DNA of 64,000 nucleotides from Numida meleagris. Lineage: Eukaryota; Chordata; Aves; Galliformes; Numididae. How positions within the stretch are numbered: position 1 is the stretch's first letter; every line of letters begins with the position of its first letter. This document shows, in pieces, positions 50,278 to 64,000 of the stretch. The translations under genes were made by a program, and so were the position numbers. The DNA is taken from contig NC_034424.1 of the NCBI RefSeq assembly GCF_002078875.1, positions 8,954,326-9,018,325 of the forward strand, read 5' to 3'. The notes below the pieces were generated by a model. The model was not told where the DNA came from and made no database searches. It worked only from the letters and a program-made list of their open reading frames with translations.

Positions 50278-53200
50278 CTGTGGAGAGAAAAAAAAAAAAG
50301 AGATAATTTATACATCTAATGGGACCAATAAATCTAATATTAACCACATCACACAATTTCACAACTTTGCCCTGAAGAAAGACGAGACAGATGAAGAAAT
50401 ATGGGCTTTATCAATTACATGGAAGGAGTACCAGGCAGTCAATCATGTGAAATAATAAACATGATCAAACTTCATTAAAAATGAAAAATTAATCAAGATT
50501 CACACATGGGCAGGCAGCAGGAGCCATCCAGCAATTCTCCAAAGGGTAGGAGGAGGTTGGGTTGTTGAGTGTTAACACTTCTCTAGGGACAATCTCTACC
50601 CTGACCATATGGATCATAGTGAATAACACCAACCCACATGGGTTTGGCCTGGCAGGACCACTTCTGCTGGCACAGCTTTTGACTGTTACCTAGGAACAGA
50701 GGTCTGGGGGATTAGAGAATACTTCCCAACATCAGCAAGATAAATAACAAAAGATAAAGCCAATAGGTCTCCTAGCAGGAATGTTTAATACTGTCTACTG
50801 CTATTAGAAAGAAAATGCGAGTGTTACAAGACCGATTAAAATAACATGTATTAAAATAAACACAAACTGTTTAAACTACAAACCATTTTCTAAATGTTGC
50901 AAAACAGCACCACACACTGAGAACTTTTAAATATATGTATGATCTAAAATAAAAAGCATGACTGTGAAAACTGAAAACATTATTAATATTTTAATAAACC
51001 ATCTTCCACTTTACACCTTTAAATGAATATAGTCGCTAAAGAGACAAAAAAAATACAAGTACCAAAATAGTTGTGATCATACACAGAAGTAATCTGTTCA
51101 CATTGTATCTTTCTATAGTATTCAAATTTTTGATTTTGTAATACAAAATCCACCATAAAGGTCAACTCAGTTTGCAGACCTACTACCAGTCAGTTCATTG
51201 TCTACTCTCCTTCACAGTGAAATACCTCAGGACCTGTAACATAAAATATACTTCTGATTTCAGGTACAAGATCACCCTGACTAGATGGCAAACCTGATAA
51301 ATTCAACACTTTTCTGGCCTGTAGTAATAAATTATCACCAATAACTAAATTGATGCTTCTCGCTTCATTTATCTCTAAAACCAATGCCATCATTCAACAA
51401 ATAAACTACATCAATCTAATAACCTATTCAATGAAGCAGAAAGCATATTGACTCTCTTGCAAGAACACGTTCCTCCTACATAATTCAAACAAGCACATCC
51501 CATTCTTAGCAATGGTTTCAAGCTCAACTGCTCCCGGACTCTTCTTCGGAGGTCTCTTGACAACTAAAATGTAGCGAGTTCTTAAGATTTCAAGCAGAAA
51601 CAGATACGGAAACTTTGACTTCTTGACAGTTTATTGATAGATAATTTAACAACCTTCTGTTTTTAAACAACAAGAAAGAATCTATCAAAGGATGGCATAT
51701 AAAGCATTGAAAAAATCCTTCTTTCAATTCTAACAGAGGAAACTTGCAAAGCAACTACACAGGTTTCAGAGTAAGGTCTGCAGAAACATGCATTTTCATA
51801 CAAAAAGCCTTGATAGTAAAGATCTCATTAACGTGATTGGATTCATCGTTCCACTGACTTCCACAAGGCCTGACAGTCTCCTGCACAACTCCAGTTGCTT
51901 ACACACGAAAACTGCACCTTGACAAATTTAAGTTATTTCCACACTTGTCCTTTACCCACTGCTGAAAGCTCAAACCATAGGAAAAAAAAAATTAGAATTG
52001 TAAAACAATTGAAATCGTAATTGTAGGAGAGTAAAGTGACTGTATATTTATTGACTTCATTGTATTGTAGCAGCTACATGCAATTCTGAAATAAAATTAT
52101 TAAAAGGTACCAAATCATCAATAACCTCAAAGTAGAGCATACTCTCCATTATTTTGATAAAGATTTGAATAATTACTGTAACTGCAAGTATAAACATTCA
52201 TTTGATAAAACGTGTTAGCATCTCATCAGCATCGTGTTACTGCAGGACAATCTGCCATATTACTCAGAACTTTCTTTCCACTTGTCTCTTTATTTTTACG
52301 GCTTCCAAAAAATAAAAAGTGCGTTTAAGAGAAAATACACTGAATTTATATCACTGTGCACTGCCTTGTCTTTCAAAGAAAGACTTTGCAATGATATTAT
52401 AATGTAGTTTTTATGTTATTGGACAAAATCTGCCACTCATTATATACCAATACCTATCTGAGTTGTCTTACAACTGAAAAAATTGAGACTAATGCAGGTT
52501 AATCGCAGACTTATTTCTAAATTTTAACTATTAAAAATCACGCACAGAATTAGGTTCTAATTAGCAAAAAGGCTGATTTTTTTGCATGCGAGACACACAA
52601 TTACTGGAGATCTATTCAATTTTTGCTGAAGTAGCAAGCTTGTTAATATAAATATGCCATTTTTTTTTTGTTAAGTATTGTTCAGTTTTAAAGCTTAGCA
52701 ATCCCTACATAAAATACAACTGTAGGTGACTGGTTACTTATGGCCTCAGAAAAATCATTCTCTCTTTAAGACTTCAAACAAACAAACAAAACAAAAAAAA
52801 CCCAACACCATAAAACAAAACCCAGAACTCCTCATGCCAGCATCTTATAATCCTTTTTATGTTTTTACCTGACATGAAAGATAAAGGTAGTATCTATAGA
52901 CTTTTTTCTTATTTTATTCCCTTATGCCTATTTTTTCAAAGAAAAACCTACAAAATGTCTCTAAAACAAAACAGCTGAAAAGAAAAGAAAACAAAACAAT
53001 CCAGGACACACAGCTGATAAGCGTAAATTACCCAGTAGCCAAAACCCTCGTCTCTAGGGTATCACATGCCAGTTTTCTGGATCAATCCCCAAGTTTATAT
53101 TTTTGCAAATCTTCTTACATGCAGTTTGATTTTTAACATTTTAATGAGCAGAAAGTGCATCTATAGCAGGCAGCCAACACAGTTAAAGTGCAGGGCATGA

Positions 53201-54469
53201 ACTGTGTCCCCTGAGGGATTCAGCCCAGCCGCGTCACCAGTGGCTTTAGGACATACACCACCTGGTTCCGTGTCCCAAGGTTCCAACTCTTTTCATAATC
53301 AAAACACTGCTGACATTATAAACCCCACATGGGTTTTCTAAAATCCTTCCCAATCAATAAAGCCAGTACATAACTTATCGGAGACAACACAGAGCTCATT
53401 GATTAAGTTTGGTTTCAGTAGCAAACTTTTCAAAATAAATGAGCTAAGAAGAGAGTGTTCAGCCCTTTTGTGCCACACAGCAATTTATGGAGGTGAAGCA
53501 GTCTCTGAAACGATTTCTTTCTCCCTTCACACCCCCCACAAGATAGACTTTTAAAGCACACGGAAAAGAAGGCCGCTAAATACCACTTGGCTTACATCCT
53601 GAATTATCTCTAGTGAGAGGAAATAGTGCAGAAAGCTCAACATTGCTGAAAAAAAATTTGCACATTTAATTGCAAATTTAATACACAAGCTGTATCTTAC
53701 ATCTTACTTTTAAACCTTTCACAGTTTCCACTTTCAAGTCAATGGAACAACTTCAGAGCCTCTAATACACCCAGGCCTGCTTTAATGCTCTTGTTCAAAT
53801 GAGCACTGGTGACAAGTACCATGGTGAGGGCAGTGGATGGACCCAATAGAGCAACAGCAGAGCAGGCTGGCAAACAGCTGCCCTGAAAGATGGCTGCTGC
53901 AACAGGGTGACCCTACATGGAACAGGAAGCCCGAATAGAGGATGGAGCAAAACAAAATGAAAACATAGGCAGGGAGGATCTCTCCAAAAATAAATGAGTG
54001 AAGCAAAACATTACAATATTAATGCAAATCAGAGAAGGAAAGCAACACACCACAAAAAACAACAACAGGGGAATCTGTGTTTGGAAAACGTGATTGGAAA
54101 CCTAAGGAAACACATGCTGAAGTTGAACAGACCGTCCAGAACACAGACAGGACTTTAGCTGACGGAAAGTCACAGAAGCAGCAACTTCATGAAGTACAAG
54201 CATTTTTATGGGATAGCAATTCAAATGTTGTGAGAGAATGGAGCACTGCAAATAAGTTGGGCTTTGGCGCGGAGAGAAAACATGACTCAGCGATGAAAGA
54301 GATGAATAATGGTTTATATTCTTGACTTCCAACCAGAGGAAGTACAAGTGAGGTTGTAATAAGCAAAACGCTGGAGAGAAAGAGTGCAAAACGCAAGCAG
54401 CCTTTGTCTTATGCAGCCAGAAATACCACGAGAATCCATGGAATCAGCATGAAATGCATCCTGTTTGCA

Positions 54470-54640
54470 TGGAGGGCCGCCCAAAAAGCTGCAGGAAGAC
54501 CTCGCCAGACTGAGGAGGGAAGAAGGAGCTCTGAGAGCTGGGAGCGGTACAGAGGGGCTGCGGAGCCACTGAGCGGCCTCAGCGGGGAGAGGGAGCCCTG
54601 CCTGGGCCAGAGCTGCGGATGCTTTTGTGAGAGCTGACAC
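54470..54640. other. GC-rich patch, function unknown
   Basis: About 170 bp of purine-rich, GC-rich sequence with several CpG steps (for example GGAGCGGTACAG and GAGCGGCCTCAGCGGGGAG). Overlapping open frames on both strands give low-complexity Ser/Pro/Arg-rich peptides that match nothing I know. Confidence 0.4.
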
Positions 54641-57600
54641 TTACAGAACAAAGCAACTTAGTTTTAGAAACTCCAGGCTACCATGAAGAGAAACGAGGTA
54701 CGAAAAGAGAAAATTACCACTGAAAGGTTTTGTGTATTTATTATTTCTGCTGAGAAACAACATCAAATTTGGACATGTTAATGTTTGATTAATGGTAATA
54801 TTAAAAATGTTAATACAAATAAGAGTGCTAAGACATGAAGTAAAACATTATTCAACTATTTTCAAATTTGAATTGTTCTTTAATCTACCTTATTACCACA
54901 AAATTGTAAACTGCTTTCAAATTTAAATCATCTATTTGCATAATTTTAAGCTAAGAATTATTTAGATCACCCATTGCAATGGAACAACAGGATTAAGGAC
55001 TCTAAACAGATGTCAGCGCACCCAAATAACCAACATAAAAAACTGGCAACAACTCGATGCACAGAACGTTGAAAGAAAATGTACAGAATCTGAAGCAACA
55101 GAAACCCTGTTTGCTATGCAGAGTTGGTCAGAATTTCATATACATTTTCCTAGGAAAGGGAACATCTTTATGCACGTCAATAATAAGCACCTCAGTAACA
55201 AGTGCTGCTATTACCTTAAATAACACTTTACAAAGCAACTGCTTACAACGACCAGGAAGAGGTAGTCATGCATCGGCATCTTACTGAAAGAAGGGAAATG
55301 TAAGAAAGTAACACTAGAACAAAAAAAAAAAATCATCCACTAACCAAGACAACAATGAGTAATGATCAGGGATCAGTAAATCTCAACTTTTGCAGGTTTA
55401 GACATTTATTTTCATTTATTAGTAATGTTGGCTTATATCAAATTGTCCTAAAGTTATTATTAAAGATTATTCTCATCAATTATGTAATCATGCCATGGAA
55501 TCGTGTACTTAACATTCAGAAGCATTCAAACAGCTTTATAAAACGAATTCTCAAATTAAAGTAAGGCATCCTGCATGGAGAGGCTGGCGTCACAACAAAG
55601 AGATCTGATTTTTGCATGATAGCAAAGCATAGAAAGCAAAGAACAAGAAACGTAAATTTTTTCTAGATTTAAAAGAATTTGTTTTTTTCCAGAACTGACA
55701 ACACACTTTCTTAAAAGAAGAAAATTGTGGCTCGCAAAACATTTACATCAAATTTCATCTTGCATTGATTTTAACAATATCATTTTACATCTCACAGTAG
55801 TGCTAAATATTAGTAGTTTTGATAATCTCCAAAATACATTGGGAATCAATTTTAATCACTTCTTAGAAAGTTCTTCTACTTTAAAAGAAAACAGGTGCAT
55901 AATTTACAATTATATTGTCTCAACTTATTTTAATCTCTACTTTTTTAGTGCTATTTGTATGTCAGCACAACTGTATAGGACCAGTCCATCCATTTGCTTA
56001 GTGGAACTCTGGAACAGCAGCTCGTTCTGAGTAATTACAAAGCCTGAATTAGAGGAGGTTCTTTTTCCTACAAAAGTCACTTCTTCCCTAATGGAGGTCG
56101 GGAGTGAAATGATACTCAATATGAAATGGCATCGTTTCACTGACCTCAGAAAAATGCTATTTAAAAACAAAACAAAACAAACACGTACAGACACAACCAC
56201 CATAAGATTAACAGCAAGAAATAAATGACATTTCCAAAGTATATTGAGGCATGCTATCATTTAAATATTTTAAACATAGAAAATATGTGCACAGATGGGA
56301 AACTTTTCCCATTGCATTACTAAAAACATATTTCACGATAAAGCTCAAAATCCCTGAATTTTTTAAACCTAATTGTGACTCTGTTTCTTAGAATTCACAC
56401 CCCAAGGCCAAAGCTTTCCTGCCACCAGTCCTTCAAATCTGATTTGGACATTACACGGGAGGAGGCTCCAAGCCTCCCTGAGGTCTCACTCCTTTTACAA
56501 CATACGCAAAAACAGCAGATAATGGGCCTACGCTGAATTCACCGCTCTGCACAGCTCCTCCTGGGACACAGGCCTAGCAGATGTGATAAAAACTGTGTCA
56601 GAGAAGTAGCTCTAGTTTTTGCCTTAATGACAACTTCAACCTCTCAACTAATAGAACAAAAGAACAAAAATGACTATTGCTTGTTTTTTTGGTAGAAAAA
56701 AGCTAGAAGTAAAGCTGAACTAAATATTTAAGCAGTTTTGCAAAGACAGGTCTTGAGTAAAGGCCTTTAAAATCCCTCCAAGTAAATTAAGATTTAGTTT
56801 TATTCTCAGACAAATGGATTTCAGCTAACATGCTATGTTGAAAAATAAAGTAGAATCTATGACGGTTGTGATAAGAATAATTGTTCCACTCTCAAATCAT
56901 GAAGAACTGAAAAACTGTATAAACAAGCATTAAAAAATGGCCAATTATGTGCATAAACACTGATCTATTGGTACAGATAAGAAATGTCAATATCAGATAA
57001 CTAGAACTGTACACACCTAGCAATTAAAGATGAGGAATATTTTCAACATTTAGGATAAATTAGTTTGAAAAAATAATCATACTTCTTATACTGTAAATCA
57101 ATTGCTCAGGTACAGGGCATCAAAATATGGCATTAAGTATATCCATTGGTTAACATTTGTTAAATATTACAATTGTGGCTTAAGATGACTGGCTCTTTTA
57201 GACATTGCCTCAAATGCTCTATTCAGCTGCTACTGCATACCCACTTAATCAGCAATCATTGTCCTCCGAGGCAGGACTTTGTTGTCAAGACAAGCACCGA
57301 AACCTTTAAAAAATTTCAGAACTGGCATAAGAAAAAAGTGATCTTTGTCAAACAAGGACAAATTTATGCAAATCTTTTATAAACATTCACAAACATTTAT
57401 TTAGCTTTTGAAATGTTGGCCTCATTTGAGAGCATGAAAATGAGGGGGAAGTAGGAAGATGCAAAGGACAGCTTAGAGGCTGGCACACTACATAAATATT
57501 CAGAAGGAAGATTATAGGATTCGTGTTAGGCTGTCTTAGGTTTCTCCAAAGTCCACATAGAATACCAAAGAACAAAACTAACGAGAAGTAGAGCAGATGT

Positions 57601-57807
57601 TAGACAATGCAGCAGCCCTCTTTTCCACACTCACTTGGCTATACTTCGATGCTTTCATTTTTTCTCTCAATATGGTTAGGTCATTCAAGGATTCTCCTAT
57701 AGACTCCGTATTGTGGCTACAGAGCTATAAGCTGGACCTCTGTCAGCTTTCCAAAAGTTTGCAATGAAAAGGCATTATGCAAATTCCACCTCTCTTACTC
57801 TTTCAGG

Positions 57808-57824
57808 AAAAAAAAAAAAAAAAA
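57808..57824. repeat. A17 tract
   Basis: Seventeen consecutive A, isolated, in the upstream partial intron. Confidence 0.9.
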
Positions 57825-60257
57825 GCCTCCAGTATGCAGTCATTGGAGTATTGGAAGTCCCAGCCTTCATTTCTGTATGGTTGTGTTTGCCTTAGGGCCA
57901 TGCTGCTTGTTTTGACAGTGGATCCCCCTAGATAGTTGGGATTAGTCGAGCTTGTTTAGATAAACTTGAAATCAAGGCCTTCTCTAGGTAGACAGCTAGA
58001 TGTAGCTACTGAGTTTCCAGCTGCCTTCTTCTTTCATCCCAAAACAACTGCAGATTCACAGTAGAGATCACAGCCACAGGCTATGTCACATACATAAGTA
58101 CAAAATTAAAGGCTGCTAAAAGAAGCCTTTGTATGCCTCGGTGCTAAAATAAGGAATCTGTACTGCACAGTTTAAACAAATTATTCAAAAAGCACCAATA
58201 AGGGTCTGCAATGGGTAGTTAACAAGGTGTGCTCACAAAATAAATACCCTGTTTACAAAATGGGCAAGATCATGATTTTTTCATCACTCCTGCATCATTC
58301 ACTGTCCAACCTTTTCAAAAAATACATGCGAGTATATACTTTTTTTTAAAGTATCTACCAGATTGTCTGAAAAATGAGTTCTGTTTATCAAATGCAAACT
58401 TTATGACCATAGGAGAACATTATGAAGGTACTATTCCAATTAGATTTTTATTCACATCCATGAAAAGAATTGGCTAGATTTGATCTTCATGGTAAGAACA
58501 TGTTGCAAAGCTTAAGAACTCATTCACACAAACATAATACATTAAAAGACAAAAGTCTAGCTCTCCAAACCCACACTGAAAACCAGAAGCAAATTCCACC
58601 CATGTAACCACATTACACCTTTACTGATCTGCATCGCAGCTTAGCCCCAAGAGGGCATTTACTCGTCAGGGGGTAGGAAGAACAGTTTTAACTTTTTTAG
58701 ATTTTAATCTCTTCTACCTGGGTACAAGATTTTACATACACCTCTGCAGCATCCAGGCACAGACAAGAAACAAAACTAAAGGAAAAATTAATCACAATGA
58801 TGTTATAAACAAACAAAGCAAAAAAGACAGCCATTGAAGAAAATAAATAAATAAGCTGACTTCAATGAATTTTAAGTATTATTAAAAATCAACTCCCGTC
58901 CCTTGTTAAAGAAAAAAAGGCCTAAAGAAATGAATGATGTTGAAAGCAAACAGTTTAATTAAAGATAGCAGCAGAATTTTACAGTTAAGAAGCAAAGAAA
59001 AGAATTTGCTACCAACAACTTCCTTGCCTTTTCTGCAAAGGACCTCAAGATCACTTTTCACTCATCTACATTATTACCGAAGTTCTACCGTCTCCCACTG
59101 CAAAATTAAGCCATTTCACTGACAAGATCTTTTGCAGAAATTCAAAGTATTGAAAAGCATAAGAGAATAATATTAGAGTCCAATTTCCTCCTGCACTGGT
59201 TACCAAAGAGAATATTAGACTGTATTCAATGAGTCATTCCACAAATTCATCATAAATTCAAGTATAAATTCTCCATTCGTGACATCCTCAGCATGAAGTA
59301 AGCTTCAGATTAGGAATTCTAACCAACCACTGAGCAAAATACATAATTCTTGAGAAGTAAAAAGCTCTGTTCTATTTGAAAGAAAATAGAAGAACACATT
59401 TAGAATTGTTACCTAAAAAACTGAATATGGCTGCCAAGAAAAATGCCATAGATATGCCTAGCATAGTGTTATCAAATACCAAAAATTCATATATTTTCTC
59501 ACAAACGCCTTCTGATTGCAACGACCGAGATCCTCCTCACTGCTGCAGAGAAGAACATGAAGTTCTGTAAGTGCTTCAAAGCCAGTTGCTGATGAAGATA
59601 CTTACCAGCTACTCTAGCAGGTCTTACCTGCTCTTTGCAGGTAAGGAAACAACAAAACTAAACTACCCCAAAGGGGGCAACAGCCAGCCATTTTTTACAA
59701 CTTGGGAGTTTCCATTTCTCAGGCTTACATTCACATCAAGTATGCCAATACGAGCCTCACAATGGCGCCTATGAGAAAATGCATTGTCAAGAAATTAGAT
59801 CATGTAAAAATCCCAAAGATCTGGTTATATACTCTTACCATTTCTCTTTCACCGCTAAGATAGTAAAGTATTAAAAGATAAATACCATCCAGAACACACG
59901 TTCTGTTCCTTTCCTGTGTTATATAACTTTGAACGCACTACTCTTACGCTTACTGGCATTCTTGGATGCACTTTCTGTGTGTATTTTGCAGAGCACACTA
60001 CTGATACACTCTCTAAACTATATAGGGCACAGGGATCTGAAAACCAAGCGGAAGACCACAACTGAATAATTGGTATAACTGAAGACACAAATCACCAGCT
60101 GACTTCTTTAGGAACCCACGTTTGAATATAAAATTATGTCTCCAGAAAAGAAATAAGGCAGACGATGTGATCTTACAGTTCAATATCATATGGGGCGCCC
60201 ATAAAAGGTCATGCCTGCTTCAAAGGAAGCATCACACACAGTAAGACTCTCTAGTTT

Positions 60258-60266
60258 GGGGGGGGG
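60258..60266 (+). repeat. G9 homopolymer
   Basis: Nine consecutive G on the plus strand, an isolated run. Confidence 0.9.
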
Positions 60267-61566
60267 AGTTGTATTTCCACCCACCACCACTCAGCCCAAA
60301 CTCCACGAAGTCCCGCTTCTGTCAAAATAAGACAAGGAAATCTGCTTCTACCCTGGAAATCAACAAAAACAGCGCACGAGCGGTCTCTCACATTCCTTCA
60401 TAGCCTCTGCACCTGGCTAAAGAATTCAAGATGATCCACTTAAATAACAAAGCACAAGCTGTTTTGTGCGTTGATATTCTTTTACATGATACAGGATGCT
60501 CTGCAAATAAAAATTACACTTTTATTTCCCCCTTGCTTTTTGTCTTTACAGCACCTTTAGTGAAGCTCCAGCTTCACATTTTTCGTGCTTTTATACACTG
60601 GCATATGGGTAAACAAAGTTGCAAAAGCAAGACACCAAATAAAAATTTCTTTCACATACTCAAGAAACTTTAAAGCATTATTCACTACTTTTCGAGCTAC
60701 AAATCCTTTGTTTTGTTAGAAGACAGGCCAAATAGTATGGCTACACTAAAGTAGCAATGGAAAACATATTAAGGGAAGAAAAACACTACAAGACAAAAGT
60801 ATTAACAATGGTTGGTTAGTTGCTCTCAGAATTATCTTTGTCATCAGTAACTCAGATGTTTTAATTGGATAAGTCATCCCACTAAACTCTCAATTGAAGA
60901 GTGATCTCTAATCAACTGAGGTATTCTTCAGCTACTCTATTACAGTTATTGGAGATGGCGTATCTCAGACGCATTCCGAACTCTGAATGTAACCACGCCA
61001 CTTACCTGCTGATATTTAGTTTAATCCTGTTTCAAAATAGTGTCCTGATCAAACAGCAAAATGTATTTGTCACTATCATTCTGCATACAAACATCAACCT
61101 AATCAACCATAACAAGGATATTATTGAGGGCACTGAGATGACTTGACAATAATTTTAATATACTTATATATACCACGTTGCTAGAATTTATTATTATTTT
61201 GATGAAGCAAAGATACTTTCTACCTATTACTGATTTTTGAAATTGTTCATATATTGATCTACAACACCAATCAGTAATTGAATATTTTCAGGAGACTGAA
61301 ACAAGAAAATTTTCTACAGCATTTTGATAATGACCAGCTTAAACTGAAGTAGAATATTACTGCATAAGCATCTTCCATTTTAAAGAATCTTATCTTTACT
61401 CGATGTGAATATTTTATAGTTTTATCAATAAATTTAAACTTAGGCGATAATGATTACTCACTTTAGGCCTGATCCCACAACCCTTACTCACACGAGTAGT
61501 CCCCAAAGGATTTCAATATGGCTACCTCAACGAATAAGGGCTGGCAGGACAGGTTTTAAATTATTC

Positions 61567-61712
61567 ATATATTCAGAGATTTTTTAAGGCTAGAAGGGAC
61601 CATTATGATCATCCAGTCTGACCTCTTGTGTAACAAAGGCCAGATGATTGTATTCAGTAATATTTGTTCTCAATTGAATAATTTGTGGTAAGATCAAATC
61701 ATGTTTATTAAA
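61567..61712 (-). mobile_element. Ancient amniote CR1-type LINE fragment
   Basis: The plus strand reads AAGGCTAGAAGGGACCATTA, then TGATCATCCAGTCTGACCTC, TTGTGTAACAAAGGCC and, further on, AATAATTTGTGG. These are the landmarks of an old CR1 group widespread in turtles, crocodilians and birds. The fragment is considerably decayed, consistent with insertion before the avian radiation. Edges are approximate. Confidence 0.85.
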
Positions 61713-64000
61713 CTTTGAATACCAACTCAAATTTTACATGAAAGAAAATTGAAATTGTTTAGAAAGTGGCTGAAGCCACTTTTACTCACACTTGAACCCA
61801 ATTACTCCTCTATTTCCATTCCAAATTTGTCTCACTTCTGAACACTGGCTTTTGGCACGGCTTTCCCACACAGACTTCAGACTCCAACACTATCCCGGGA
61901 GCTCTCAGGCCAAAATCAAGTCACCCCCTGGGCCCCTTCAAAAGATTAACAGGCTGCTCTTTGTTATTTGTCTTCTGCACTTTTACCACTGCTGCCATGC
62001 ACCATATTTTCTGAAATGCAAATATCAGAACTGGAAAAACATATGGAAAAACTAATGTTTTCAATGATGTAACAAAGAGAAAACAGCATCTCCAGCTCAA
62101 TGCTTTCATAGATACAAACAAATGCAGTAACTGCTGAGATTACTTAACTAGAAGACTAAAAATGAAACAGTTCTGAGTACTTTCCCACTCAGCGTGCTCA
62201 GGCTTCAGGACCAACTTTTTTCCAGGTACTGACTTAACTACTTTGCTTGGTACAAATCCATTGCAATCATTTTTCCAGCTTAGCACCTGGTAGTAGTAAA
62301 ACAAATGTACAAAGTAATAAACAAGTCCAGAATGTTACGATGTTATGCAAAATTCTGTTCAGTATCTGAAGGCCTACTTAAAAGCAGCCATACTGCTAGG
62401 CTGCTATATATATTCTCTGAATTCTCTCATCATAGAAAAATTTAACTTCCATAATGCTTAGATCTACAAAATTCACTTCTGAAATGGAGTTTGGATGAAG
62501 AGATTATGTCAAAGGTTCAATTAAGAACCTTTACCGTGTATTTTTCAAGGTTAGAACAAGGATAATATACCCTACTACATGAACAAAGGCATTAGAAGAA
62601 GATTTGCATTATTTTTTATTCTAATGAAATAAAAGGCATATGAAAGCATGAATAGAATCAGATAAGAAAACCAGACTTCCTGCATGGTCTAAAGGAAAAG
62701 TGCAGAAAAAACTTCTAACATATGACAGTGATAATGAGACAAAGTAAACAAGGAATACAGTGGGTCTTTTTCCCACTTTCATACATTAAACAATACAGTT
62801 CTAGTCTTGGAAAAAGCCTGACTTCAGGAAATGCTCAGTTCTATAGGTAAAGGCCATGACTTAGAGTCCTGTCCGCTCTCTCTCAAGACTTGAACCAAAG
62901 AACCTAGCTTTGCTGCAGTAGGTGAAATTGCTTCCAGAATGCTTCAACGAAACAGCAGCTGTATTATTTGCATGTAAGGTACGAGCTCATCTCCTTACAG
63001 GCTGCACAGACTGCTTGCCTACCCCATACAAAGGTTTCCAATCATGATGCTATTTTACCGCTACCTAGTCAGCAGGGATCACTGTACAAGGGAAACGCTT
63101 ACAACTATCCTACATTAAGTATTCTTAGTCTTTCAACTGAAAAAAAAAACTTGTTGTATGAATGTAGTATGATAGCTACACAAGCTGAGAGTATCAAATG
63201 CTTCAGAAGTGTCAAATACTATTTGGTTTTGTTTTGTTATTACTATTTATACAGTTTTAGTTTCACTACAAAATGGCTTTCAGAACACTATGACTGTTTT
63301 TATTTATTTTGAATGACTAATTACTCAGCCTTTCCAAACCAACTTCTTCATCCACTTTCTAAAAGATAGCTAACATTTCAAATTACTCTTAAGACAGATT
63401 TCATTGTGAAGCGTATGCATCCTGTAAAAGCAAAAACTTTATACTGAATATATTAAGCACAATTCAGAAAAATCAAATTGGATTACAATCATCCCTGTTC
63501 AAGATACTCAGTCCCCTTAGTTAACACAGGTTGTGCAAGATGAGGACTAAATTCCATGTTGAGAGCTAGCATTGAGTACATATTCTCCCACCGCACAACG
63601 CTTTAAAACAATAAAAAGAAAAAGGTGCTTTTTGTTTTATCCTGCGTGCAACATTTCTACAATGCTCACAGAAAGACCATTAGTTTCCATATAAAGACCA
63701 CCATAAAAGTTTAATAGTTTCTATAAACGTAGGAAGATTGGTGATTTCATTGCGACCTCGGTTTCAATACCAGTGGAAAGAAAAATTACCTGCAGAACAG
63801 AAGTACCAATCTGCATAAGTATCAGCTTCCAAGCATGCCTATTTCAGCCTTGCTTGTAGGTACTGATGCATACAATACTTCACCAAATTATAGAGAAGTT
63901 ATCGTATCCACTTGAAGCAGCTCACCAGTGGAAACCATCACAACAATTTTTTCCTTCCCTTCCAAGCAAGCTACAAAGACTCAGACAATAAGGAACTGAA

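Larger units (their letters stand above)
50278..64000 (-). other. DENND1A: DENND1A intron, 3' 13.7 kb
   Basis: This stretch is transcriptionally upstream of the first visible exon. I searched by eye for the expected preceding exon (a QFPEDYSDQ-type peptide followed by a donor) and did not find it, so this is probably one long intron running off the window. It holds a GC-richer patch near 54470-54640, A tracts (for example 57808-57824), a G9 run (60258-60266) and an ancient CR1 copy (about 61567-61712). Confidence 0.7.

Noticed and set aside
51202..51393. A possible upstream DENND1A exon reading GPEVF after an acceptor-like TTACAG
   Set aside because: It resembles the expected PEV peptide only at three residues, does not continue into a PEDYSDQ-type end, and meets a stop without a convincing donor.
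3904..57824. Multiple A tracts as poly(A) tails of SINEs, LINEs or processed pseudogenes
   Set aside because: None has a recognisable element body or target-site duplications next to it, and CR1 elements do not end in poly(A).
1..64000. Bacterial-style features: operons, CRISPR arrays, phage, insertion sequences
   Set aside because: The sequence is an AT-rich vertebrate intron landscape with spliced exons. No repeat-spacer array, ribosome-binding site or dense coding is present.
1..64000. tRNA, snRNA or snoRNA genes
   Set aside because: I saw no B-box such as GGTTCGAATCC, no U6-like start and no paired C/D or H/ACA boxes with convincing spacing on either strand. A covariance-model scan would be decisive.
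1..64000. An undescribed biological system within the window
   Set aside because: Everything with coding evidence is explained by DENND1A and CR1 debris. The remaining signals are short noncoding motifs that do not form a system.

Overview
This window is vertebrate nuclear DNA, most likely from a bird. It is AT-rich, has no dense coding and no prokaryotic gene layout. Short coding blocks with canonical GT/AG borders lie kilobases apart, and the only interspersed elements I recognise are a few decayed CR1 LINE fragments, the dominant retroelement of birds and other sauropsids. A turtle or crocodilian cannot be fully excluded, but the sparse repeats and compact introns favour a bird. I cannot name the species.

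The one gene I can support is DENND1A (connecdenn 1), read on the minus strand. Eight consecutive internal exons lie at 50228-50277, 45765-45884, 23858-23927, 22661-22741, 20443-20496, 13929-14039, 8912-9012 and 135-180 (transcript order). They join in phase with no stop or frameshift into 633 nt, or 211 codons. By my recollection of the human protein this is about residues 45 to 255: most of the uDENN module, the linker, and most of the central DENN module. The protein is a guanine nucleotide exchange factor for Rab35 on clathrin-coated vesicles and early endosomes. Exons upstream (start codon, first about 44 residues) and downstream (rest of cDENN, dDENN, proline-rich tail) lie outside the window. 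The paralogue DENND1B fits less well.

Layout: 1-134 partial intron; 135-9012 two exons and an 8.7 kb intron holding CR1 debris, a short repeated motif pair and a TA/CA microsatellite touching a splice donor; 9013-23927 five exons and mid-sized introns with one CR1 fragment and a 20-bp tandem repeat; 23928-45764 a 21.8 kb intron with a hairpin, a cluster of alternating purine-pyrimidine tracts around a short CpG-rich patch, and a G-rich tract; 45765-50277 two exons; 50278-64000 13.7 kb of partial intron with an ancient CR1 copy.

I found no RNA gene, CRISPR array, intact mobile element, second protein gene or new biological system. The short open frames scattered through the introns look like chance. 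The most useful observations are the exon chain itself, the splice-site context of some exons, and a handful of intronic sequences that a cross-species alignment could test as regulatory elements.
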